From the NCBI GenBank assembly GCA_900768265.1, contig CAAGCF010000038.1, positions 1 through 58,466 on the forward strand: 58,466 nt of DNA, read 5' to 3'. Source of the stretch: an uncultured Collinsella sp. Lineage in GTDB: Bacteria; Actinomycetota; Coriobacteriia; Coriobacteriales; Coriobacteriaceae. Under the pieces are notes generated by a model, which saw only the letters and a list, made by a program, of their open reading frames with translations, did not search any database and was not told where the DNA came from. The position numbers and the translations under genes were made by a program. Shown here in pieces: positions 34,777 to 41,819 of the stretch (positions are counted from its first letter, which is position 1; each line of letters begins with the position of its first letter).

Positions 34777-35922
34777 CTAGAGCACCTCCGTGTAGCTGCC
34801 AAAGTAGGTGAAGTTCTCGCACACGTCGTCAATCGAGTCGAGCAAGTCGTCGAGGGCTTTGCTGCCAAAGGGACAGTCCAGATCGAAGTAGAACATAAAC
34901 TCAAAGTCGCGACCGGGGATGGGGCGGCTCTCAAGCTTGATAAGGTTGATGTTGAGCGCGTAGAAACGCTCGAGCACGCGGTAGAGGGCGCCCGGTTCGT
35001 TGGCCGTGGTGATCATGAGCGAGGTGCGGTTGGCACCGGGGTAGACGCGCGGCTCGCGGCTGATGACGACGAAGCGCGTGTAGTTATTGTCCGAGTCCTG
35101 GATGTTGGGCTCCAGCACCTCCAGACCGTAGAGCGCCGCACAACTGCGCGAGGCGATGGCGGCGACGTCGGTGCGCTCGGAGTTGGCGACCATCTCGGCC
35201 GACATAGCCGTGTTGAGATACTTGGTGGCGTGCAAGCCGTGCGCCTCGATAAAGCCGGCGCATTGCGCGATGGCCTGACCGTGGCTATAGACCTCGCGAA
35301 CATCCTGCAGCTTGGTGCCGGGCTTGACGAGCAGGTTGTGATCGATCTTGAGGCGCAGCGAGCGCACGATGTGGAAGTCGAACTGGGCGAGCAGGTCGTA
35401 GACGGCGTTGACCGAGCCTGCGGTGGAGTTTTCGATGGGCAGCACGCCAAACTCGCAGAAGCCGTCGCGCACGGCACGCATGACGCCCTCGAAGGTCTCG
35501 AAAAACGCAATATCGGGCACGTCGAAGAGCTTGCACGCAGCTATCTGGCTGTAGGCGCCTTCCACGCCCTGGCAGGCAACGCTGGCCGTCTGGGGGAAGG
35601 GCGTATCGAAAGCTACGGCCGTGGCGTGGGCATTTTGCGACACCGTGATGCCCTTGAGCTCGTTGATGTAGCGCTGCTGCTCGGCCTTACTCATGCTCAT
35701 GAGGAGGCGGAACAGGGTGATGGTCTGAGCCTCGTAGCGCTCGGGTGCGCGACTGGCAAGGTTGTTGAGCTTGGAGCGCTCGCGGGCGGGGTCGAAGACG
35801 GCCTTGCCCATCTCGATTTTTGACTTGGCGACCTCGGTGGCAATGTCCATGCGCTCGACAAAACTGTTGAGGAGCGTGGTATCGATGCCATCGATGGTCT
35901 TGCGGATGTCAGCAAGGTCCAT
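34777..35922 (-). CDS. pheA: Chorismate mutase-prephenate dehydratase (P-protein)
   Basis: A 381-residue bifunctional enzyme toward phenylalanine. An N-terminal chorismate mutase domain (about 1-90: DLADIRKTIDGIDTTLLNSF, VAKSKIEMGKAVFDPARE) precedes the prephenate dehydratase (ACQGVEGAYSQIAACKLF, VLPIENSTAGSVNAVYDLL, NYTRFVVISRE) and a C-terminal ACT domain for phenylalanine feedback (TTANEPGALYRVLERF, LESRPIPGRDFEFMFYFD). The ATG at 35922 follows AAAGGGG. In the operon it lies between aroC and aroEK. Confidence 0.94.
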   Translation of the reverse strand: MDLADIRKTIDGIDTTLLNSFVERMDIATEVAKSKIEMGKAVFDPARERSKLNNLASRAPERYEAQTITLFRLLMSMSKAEQQRYINELKGITVSQNAHATAVAFDTPFPQTASVACQGVEGAYSQIAACKLFDVPDIAFFETFEGVMRAVRDGFCEFGVLPIENSTAGSVNAVYDLLAQFDFHIVRSLRLKIDHNLLVKPGTKLQDVREVYSHGQAIAQCAGFIEAHGLHATKYLNTAMSAEMVANSERTDVAAIASRSCAALYGLEVLEPNIQDSDNNYTRFVVISREPRVYPGANRTSLMITTANEPGALYRVLERFYALNINLIKLESRPIPGRDFEFMFYFDLDCPFGSKALDDLLDSIDDVCENFTYFGSYTEVL

Positions 35923-35965
35923 GGAGACCCCTTTCACGTGTCGGGGGATGTTGAGGGGTGGGTAG

Positions 35966-37063
35966 TTAACGCTGGGCGGCGTCTTCTAGGAGGGCGTCCC
36001 AGATGGCCAGCGCTGCGGCTGCTTCGGCTACGGGGACGGCGCGCGGGACGATGCAGGGATCGTGGCGGCCGTGGACCGAGAGCTCGGCATTTTCCATAGC
36101 GTCCATGTCCACCGTCTGCTGCTCGCGGCCAATGGAAGGCGTGGGCTTTACGGCCATGCGCCACATGACGGGCGCGCCGGTCGAAATGCCGCCCAGGATG
36201 CCGCCGGCGTTGTTGGACTCGACCTCGATCTGGCCGGTCTCGGCGTCGATGCGATACGGATCGTTGTTCTCGCTGCCGCGCATGGCGGCGACGGCAAAGC
36301 CCATGCCAAACTCCACGCCCTTCACGGCGGGAATCCCAAACGCGATCTGCGCGATGCGGTTCTCGATGCCGTCGAACATGGGGTCGCCGATGCCCGCGGG
36401 CAGGCCGTAGATACCGCACTCCACGATGCCGCCGATGCTGTCGAGCTCGTCGCGCGCGGCCAGGATCTCCTCGCGCATGCGAGTGCCAGCTGCGGCGTCA
36501 ATGCATGGCAGGTCGTTCGAAAGGATCGCCTTGCGGTCGGCCTCGCGATAGACCATATCGTCCATGGGCAGATCGGAGATGCCACCGATCTGCGCCATGT
36601 GCGCCATCACGTTAATGCCGCGGGCCTCGAGCGCCTGCAGCGCGATGCCGCCCGCGATGCATAGGGGTGCAGTCAGGCGGCCGGAGAAGTGTCCGCCGCC
36701 GGCGACGTCGTGCATGTTGTGGTACTTCACGCGTGCCGGGAAATCCGCATGGCCCGGGCGGGGCTTGCGACGCAGTTCGGAGTAGTCCTTGGAGCGCGTG
36801 TTGGTGTTCTCGATAATCGCGGCGATAGGCGCGCCCGTGGTGTGTCCATCGACCACGCCGGCGATGATGTGCACGGCGTCGGCCTCGCGACGCTTGGTCG
36901 CGGTTTCGTCGCGACCGGGGGCACGACGGTCCAAAAAGGCCTGCAGCTGCTCCTGATCAACGGCAATGCCCGCCGGAATGCCATCGAGCGAGCAGCCGAT
37001 GGCAGGGGAGTGCGACTGACCGAAGATGCTCAAATGCAAAACGTTTCCAAAGGTCGAGGACAT
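35966..37063 (-). CDS. aroC: Chorismate synthase
   Basis: A 365-residue FMN-dependent enzyme for the last step to chorismate. Motifs: GQSHSPAIGCSLDGIPAGI at the start, RRAPGRDETATKRREADAV, RPGHADFPARVKYHNMHDVA with the GGGHFSGRLTA loop, and EVESNNAGGILGGISTGAPV. Conserved His and Arg residues of the active site are present. It begins one base after aroA ends. Confidence 0.95.
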   Translation of the reverse strand: MSSTFGNVLHLSIFGQSHSPAIGCSLDGIPAGIAVDQEQLQAFLDRRAPGRDETATKRREADAVHIIAGVVDGHTTGAPIAAIIENTNTRSKDYSELRRKPRPGHADFPARVKYHNMHDVAGGGHFSGRLTAPLCIAGGIALQALEARGINVMAHMAQIGGISDLPMDDMVYREADRKAILSNDLPCIDAAAGTRMREEILAARDELDSIGGIVECGIYGLPAGIGDPMFDGIENRIAQIAFGIPAVKGVEFGMGFAVAAMRGSENNDPYRIDAETGQIEVESNNAGGILGGISTGAPVMWRMAVKPTPSIGREQQTVDMDAMENAELSVHGRHDPCIVPRAVPVAEAAAALAIWDALLEDAAQR

Positions 37064-37064
37064 G

Positions 37065-38384
37065 CTATTCCTCCTCGAGCGTGACCTTGCCGCCCAACAG
37101 GCGGTAGTGGTCGAAGAAATCGGGATAGGACTTGTTGACGGCCTCGGCGCCGTGGATCACGACCTCGCCGGTAGCGCGACTTGCGGCGATGGCGGCCATC
37201 ATGGCGATGCGGTGGTCGTTGTGCGAATCGCCCCCCCCGCCGGTAAAGGCATCGACGCCCTTAATGATGAGGTCGTCACCGGCGATGCGCACCTGCGCGC
37301 CCAGCGCGGTAAGCTCGCGGGTGGTGGTGACCAGACGGTCAGATTCCTTGATGCGCAGGCGCGCGCAATCACGGATGAACGTGCGGCCCTGAGCCAGCGA
37401 TGCCACGACCGAGATGACGGGCACCAGGTCCGGAATGTCGTGGGCGCTCATCTCAAAGCCGGCGAGCTTGTCGGACTGGACGGTCGCGGCGTTCGTGGAG
37501 CGCACGATGCGGGCGCCAAAGCGCGAAAGCGCGGCGAGCACGTTGCGGTCGCCCTGCGCGGAGCTCAGCGACACGCCCTCGACGGTGATGGGATCGGTGC
37601 CTATGGCGCCGGCGCACAGCCAAAAGGCGGCGTTGGACCAGTCGCCCTCGACGGCTACGCTGCCGGGCGTGCGGTACGAGCCGCTGCTCACGCGGAAGTT
37701 CGTGACCTCGGGCTGGCCGTCCTTAGCCGGAATACGCTCGACGTTGACCTCGACGCCGAAGGCCTTCATGGCCTGGATCGTCAGGTTGATATAGGGGCGG
37801 CTTTCGATGAGGCCGGTCACCTGCACGCAGGAGGGCTGGGCCAGCAGCGGGGCCGCCAGCAGCAGGCCGGAGATATACTGCGAGCTCACGTTGCCCGGAA
37901 GCACAAAGGTGCCCGGGCGCATGCGACCGCTCGTCTTGAGCGGAAAACCGCCCAGGCCCTGCAGGTCGCAACCGGCGGCAATGATCTCGTCCGAGAGCGG
38001 TGAGAGCGGGCGGGCGCCCAGGCGGCCCTGGCCCACGAAGGTGGCCTCCGCACCCAGCGCACAGGCGACAGGCAGCATAAAGCGCAGCGTGGAGCCGCTC
38101 TCGCCGCAGTCGAGCGTGCCGCCGGCAAGTGCCTTGAGCAGGCCAAACTCAATACTCTTCATGGTGGGGTGGACTTGGAAGCCATCCTCGACGGTCTCGA
38201 TACGGGCGCCGAGTGCCGTAAGGCAACGAACTGTGGCCTCGATATCGGCGCAGGTCGTGTTGCAGGTGACGTGCGTCTCGCCGTTGGCAAGCGCAGCGCA
38301 GATGATGAGGCGATGCGCCATCGACTTGGACGCGATGGCGGGAACGGTGCCCTTGAGCGGGGACGGGGTGATGCGGGCTAGCAT
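37065..38384 (-). CDS. aroA: EPSP synthase
   Basis: A 439-residue 3-phosphoshikimate 1-carboxyvinyltransferase. Visible motifs: GTVPAIASKSMAHRLIICAA at the N-terminus with the catalytic Lys, CGESGSTLRFMLPVACALG, RPLSPLSDEIIAAG, and RIKESDRLVTTTRELTALG with the Glu/Arg pair, then DHRIAMMAAIAA. The ATG at 38384 follows AGGGAG and overlaps the end of aroB by 7 bp. Confidence 0.95.
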   Translation of the reverse strand: MLARITPSPLKGTVPAIASKSMAHRLIICAALANGETHVTCNTTCADIEATVRCLTALGARIETVEDGFQVHPTMKSIEFGLLKALAGGTLDCGESGSTLRFMLPVACALGAEATFVGQGRLGARPLSPLSDEIIAAGCDLQGLGGFPLKTSGRMRPGTFVLPGNVSSQYISGLLLAAPLLAQPSCVQVTGLIESRPYINLTIQAMKAFGVEVNVERIPAKDGQPEVTNFRVSSGSYRTPGSVAVEGDWSNAAFWLCAGAIGTDPITVEGVSLSSAQGDRNVLAALSRFGARIVRSTNAATVQSDKLAGFEMSAHDIPDLVPVISVVASLAQGRTFIRDCARLRIKESDRLVTTTRELTALGAQVRIAGDDLIIKGVDAFTGGGGDSHNDHRIAMMAAIAASRATGEVVIHGAEAVNKSYPDFFDHYRLLGGKVTLEEE

Positions 38385-39484
38385 GCGGATGCGTCTCCCT
38401 TCTGGCCGAGGCCCTCGGCAATCAAATCGTGGAAGGTGGAAAGCGGCGTGCGGTCGATGCTGCAACGGCCAATGTCGTGCGGAATCACCAGGTCGATGGT
38501 GTCGCCCGCGCGCTTCTTGTCGTGGAGCGCCTCAGCAAAGACGGCATCGGCATCTAGGTCGCAGCGGGTCTTGAGGCCGTGGCGGGCGCAGAGCTCCTCA
38601 ATACGATCGGGCAGCTCGGCATCGCAGATGCCATGCAGGGCTGCGGCACGCGTGATGATGCCCATGCCGATCGACACGCAGTTGCCGTGGCCGAGCTCAA
38701 AGTGCTCGCAGGCTTCGACGGCGTGCCCGGCGCTGTGGCCAAAGTTGAGGAGCTTGCGCTGATTGGTTTCGCGCTCGTCGGCAACGACCACGGCGCGCTT
38801 AATGTCGATATTGCGGGCGATGATGAGCGCTACACGGGCCACGTCGCGGTTGAGCAGCTCAAGCGTGAGCGGAGTCTTCTCCAGCTCGGCGAAGAGCTCG
38901 GGGTCGGCGATCATGGCGTGCTTGACGACCTCGCCGCAGCCGTCGGCGAACTGCTCGGGCGTGAGGGTGGCAAGGCATCCCACGTCGGCGATGACCACGC
39001 TCGGCTGCCAAAAGGCGCCGGCCAGGTTCTTGCCGGCTGCCAGGTCGATGGCCGTCTTGCCGCCGACCGACGAATCTACCATCGCGAGCAGGCTTGTGGG
39101 AATTTGCACAAACTTGCAGCCGCGCATGTAGGTGGCGGCCACAAAGCCCGCCACGTCGCCCACGACGCCGCCGCCGAGTGCCACGATCACGTCGGAGCGC
39201 GAAAGCTCGTGCTCGGCCACAAACTCCAAGATGGCAACGTAGGTCTCGGCACGCTTATGGGCCTCGCCGGCCTCGAAGGTGCAGATGCTCACCTCGTAGC
39301 CTGCGGATTCGAGGCTCTGCTTAACGGGCATCTGGTAGAGCGGACCCACGTTGGTGTCCGTCACGATGACGGCGCGCGAGCCGCCGGCGGTGGCGCGTAC
39401 GAGCGGACCTGCCTGCTCCAGCAAAAACGTGCCCACATGCACCTGGTAGGGGCGTGCGGTGTCGATATCGATGGTAATCGCCAT
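38378..39484 (-). CDS. aroB: 3-Dehydroquinate synthase
   Basis: A 368-residue NAD- and metal-dependent enzyme for step 2 of the pathway. The NAD site ALGGGVVGDVAGFVAATYMR and the substrate/metal residues in PTSLLAMVDSSVGGKTAIDL, GCGEVVKHAMI, NFGHSAGHAVE and HGNCVSIGMGII-like segments are all present. It is preceded by tyrA with a 36-bp gap that contains AAAGGACC before the ATG. Confidence 0.95.
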   Translation of the reverse strand: MAITIDIDTARPYQVHVGTFLLEQAGPLVRATAGGSRAVIVTDTNVGPLYQMPVKQSLESAGYEVSICTFEAGEAHKRAETYVAILEFVAEHELSRSDVIVALGGGVVGDVAGFVAATYMRGCKFVQIPTSLLAMVDSSVGGKTAIDLAAGKNLAGAFWQPSVVIADVGCLATLTPEQFADGCGEVVKHAMIADPELFAELEKTPLTLELLNRDVARVALIIARNIDIKRAVVVADERETNQRKLLNFGHSAGHAVEACEHFELGHGNCVSIGMGIITRAAALHGICDAELPDRIEELCARHGLKTRCDLDADAVFAEALHDKKRAGDTIDLVIPHDIGRCSIDRTPLSTFHDLIAEGLGQKGDASAC

Positions 39485-39520
39485 AAGCTTCGGTCCTTTC
39501 GACCTGGCGTGATGGGTGGT

Positions 39521-40435
39521 CTAGTGGGAGGCCTCGTCGTCGAGCGCGCGCTTAATGCGGTCGCCCTCGGCAAGGAGATTCTCCAGATAGCGCTGGTCGC
39601 GGTCCTTAAGGGCGCGGCTGTAGGCGCCAAGCGATTCGATCAGATGGTCGATCTCGAAGGCGAGCGCATCGGCGTCGTCGATCATGAGCTCGGACCACAT
39701 CTGCGGATTGAGGTGCGCCACGCGGGTGAGGTCGCGGTAGCTGCCGGCCGAAAAGCCGTGGTGGACCTGAGCGGTCGGGCTCTTAACATAGGCGTTGGAG
39801 ACGACGTGCGCGAGCTGGCTCGTAAAGGCGATGACGCGGTCGTGCTCGGCGGCGCTCGTTACGCTGAACTTGCCAAAGCCCAAGGGACGTACCATCTCGC
39901 GCACCTGGCCCAAAAGCTCCAGCTTAAGCGCGTCGTCCACCGCGGGTGGAACGAGCACGAGCGGTGCGCCCTGGAACAGGTCGGCGCGGGAATGCGCGTA
40001 GCCCGAGAACTGCGTGCCCGCCATGGGGTGCGCGCCCACAAAGTAAAAACCGTGCTCGCGGGCAAGCTCAAAGGCGCGCTCGCACACGATGCCCTTGACG
40101 CCCACGGTGTCGATCACCACGGGGCCCATGATGGCCTCGGTGTCGGTGGCGTCGGCGAGTGCCTGGGTGCGCGCCTCGAGCCACTCGATGCAGGCCTCGG
40201 GGTAGCATGCCAGGACGATGATGTCGCACTCGCCGAGCGTCTCGTCGTTGAGCTCGCCGGCAACGGTGCCCATGCTGGCGGCCGTCATGACGTCGTCATC
40301 GGGGTCCCAGGCCAGCACGCGGACGCCCGCCTGCGCATAGCCGCGGGCAAAGCTGCCGCCGATGAGGCCCAGGCCCACGATGCCGGCGCACTTGGGGCCA
40401 CCCTGGTTAACGCGTGCATTTCTCACCGTACCCAT
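39521..40435 (-). CDS. tyrA: Prephenate dehydrogenase
   Basis: A 304-residue NAD(P)-dependent enzyme that takes prephenate toward tyrosine. The Rossmann motif is GIVGLGLIGGSFARGYAQAG, followed by IIVLACYPEACIEWLE, VVIDTVGVKGIV, GAHPMAGTQFSGYAHSRADL and ITSQLAHVV-like segments (FTSQLAHVVSNAYV). The catalytic His region (GAHPMAG) is intact. It starts 3 bp after the DAHP synthase stop behind GGAG. Confidence 0.93.
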   Translation of the reverse strand: MGTVRNARVNQGGPKCAGIVGLGLIGGSFARGYAQAGVRVLAWDPDDDVMTAASMGTVAGELNDETLGECDIIVLACYPEACIEWLEARTQALADATDTEAIMGPVVIDTVGVKGIVCERAFELAREHGFYFVGAHPMAGTQFSGYAHSRADLFQGAPLVLVPPAVDDALKLELLGQVREMVRPLGFGKFSVTSAAEHDRVIAFTSQLAHVVSNAYVKSPTAQVHHGFSAGSYRDLTRVAHLNPQMWSELMIDDADALAFEIDHLIESLGAYSRALKDRDQRYLENLLAEGDRIKRALDDEASH

Positions 40436-40438
40436 GGG

Positions 40439-41464
40439 CTACTCCTGAACGGTCTCTTGGCAGACGACCTCGCGGATGGCGCGGATGCGGCGCATGGTGT
40501 CGTCGAACTGGTCGGGGGTGAGGGCCTGAGCGCCGTCGGACCAAGCATGGCTCGGGTCGTCGTGGACCTCGATCTCCAGACCGTTGGCGCCGCAGGCGGT
40601 CGCGGCGAGCGCCATGGGCTCGACATAGCGGGTGTAACCGGTGGCGTGGCTGGGGTCGGCGACGACGGGCAGGTGCGACAGGTGGTGCAGCACCGGCACG
40701 GCGTTGAGGTCGAAGGTGTTTCGGGTGCGGGTCTCAAAGGTGCGGATGCCGCGCTCGCACAGGATGACGTTGTCGTTGCCCTCGCTCATGATGTACTCGG
40801 CTGCCATAAGCAGCTCGTCGACGGTGCCGGACATGCCGCGCTTGAGCAGAATTGGGGTCTGCGTCTTGCCGACCTCCTTGAGCAGGGGGAAGTTCTGGGC
40901 GTTGCGGGCGCCAATCTGCATGACGTCGATCTTCTTGTCGAGGAAGACCTGCACGTCGCGCGGGTCCATGATCTCGGTGACGATCGGCATGTCGAGCTCG
41001 GCGGATGCCTCGCACAGCAGGTCCAGGCCGGCGGGACCCATGCCCTGGTAGGCGTACGGGGAGGTGCGGGGCTTGTAGGCGCCGCCGCGCAGCATCGTGG
41101 CGCCGGCAGCCTTCACGCGGCGGGCGATGCGGATGAGGTTCTCGCCCTCGACGGAGCACGGGCCGGCGATGACCTGGAACTGGTCGCCGCCGATCTTGAC
41201 GCCGTGGCCGCAGTCGATGACGGAGTCTTCGGGGTGGAACTTGCGGTTGGCGCGCTTGAACGGCTCGGAGACGCGCTGCACGCGCTCGACGACGTCCATG
41301 GACTCGAGCAGGAACGGGTCGATCTTGGTCGTGTCGCCCACCAAGCCGATGATGGTCTCGTTTTCGCCGCGCGAGACGTCGGTCTTGAGTCCTTTTTTCT
41401 CGATCCAGCTGACGATGTGGCTGACGGCCTCGTCGCTGGCGCTCTGCTTTAAAATTGCAATCAT
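40439..41464 (-). CDS. aroF: DAHP synthase (type I beta, AroF/Thermotoga-like)
   Basis: A 341-residue 3-deoxy-7-phosphoheptulonate synthase, the entry step of the aromatic pathway. An N-terminal ferredoxin-like regulatory domain (about 1-70) precedes the KDO8P-like barrel: VIAGPCSVEGENLIRIARRV, ATMLRGGAYKPRTSPYAYQG, IGARNAQNFPLLKEVGKT, LLKRGMSGTVDELLMAAEYI and VVADPSHATGYTRYVEPMAL. The regulatory domain suggests feedback by Tyr or Phe. First gene of the minus-strand operon; the ATG at 41464 follows GGTGAGAGG. Confidence 0.94.
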   Translation of the reverse strand: MIAILKQSASDEAVSHIVSWIEKKGLKTDVSRGENETIIGLVGDTTKIDPFLLESMDVVERVQRVSEPFKRANRKFHPEDSVIDCGHGVKIGGDQFQVIAGPCSVEGENLIRIARRVKAAGATMLRGGAYKPRTSPYAYQGMGPAGLDLLCEASAELDMPIVTEIMDPRDVQVFLDKKIDVMQIGARNAQNFPLLKEVGKTQTPILLKRGMSGTVDELLMAAEYIMSEGNDNVILCERGIRTFETRTRNTFDLNAVPVLHHLSHLPVVADPSHATGYTRYVEPMALAATACGANGLEIEVHDDPSHAWSDGAQALTPDQFDDTMRRIRAIREVVCQETVQE

Positions 41465-41497
41465 GGTGTGCCTCTCACCTCGATGGATAGTCCTTGC

Positions 41498-41526
41498 AAA
41501 AACGGCCCGCATTGCGAGCCGTTTTA
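41498..41526 (-). terminator. Terminator-like hairpin in the aro operon leader
   Basis: AAAACGGC pairs with GCCGTTTT around a 10-12-base loop. On the minus strand it is followed by TTTTTG and lies about 35 bases before the aroF ATG, so it could attenuate the whole operon; it could also stop plus-strand transcription. The frame through it (MHHIKRLAMRAVFARTIH) is not rich in Phe, Tyr or Trp, so a classical leader peptide is not supported. Confidence 0.5.
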
Positions 41527-41627
41527 TATGGTGCATGAGAGTTTATACTATCTGACTCGCTTTTGCCGCCTAAAGCGCGCCGTCGCGGCGCGTCTCCCAC
41601 GTAATTGCAAAGCTTTTTCTATTATTT

Positions 41628-41656
41628 TGTTAGCCCGTGGCGCACTTGGGTATAAT
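41628..41656 (+). promoter_or_regulatory. Promoter of the tRNA-Arg gene
   Basis: TTGTTA at 41628-41633 and a consensus TATAAT at 41651-41656 are separated by 17 bp. The tRNA starts 12 bp after the -10. Confidence 0.75.
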
Positions 41657-41667
41657 GCCAACCGTTC

Positions 41668-41744
41668 GCCCTATTAGCTCAGGGGATTAGAGCGTCTGCC
41701 TCCGGAGCAGAAGGCCGTTGGTTCGAATCCAACATGGGGCACCA
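41668..41744 (+). tRNA. tRNA-Arg (anticodon CCG)
   Basis: A 77-nt tRNA with encoded CCA. Acceptor GCCCTAT pairs with ATGGGGC (one T-G pair). The anticodon loop is CTCCGGA in the stem TCTGC/GCAGA, giving anticodon CCG, which reads the Arg codon CGG. The T loop is GGTTCGAATCC. A terminator follows. Confidence 0.93.
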
Positions 41745-41755
41745 TCGAACGTAAG

Positions 41756-41788
41756 ACCGTCCGAACCTCGCATGGTCCGGGCGGTTTT
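41756..41788 (+). terminator. Terminator after tRNA-Arg
   Basis: ACCGTCCG pairs with CGGGCGGT (one mismatch) followed by TTTTCTTAT, 12 bp after the tRNA. The ATPase gene begins soon after, so some read-through may serve it. Confidence 0.7.
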
Positions 41789-41819
41789 CTTATACCGACG
41801 CGACGTGATGGGACGTGGT

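Noticed and set aside
38579..41452. 957-codon plus-strand open frame opposite aroB, tyrA and aroF
   Set aside because: It runs antisense through three certain genes and has a Gly/Ala/Val/His-rich composition typical of shadow frames.
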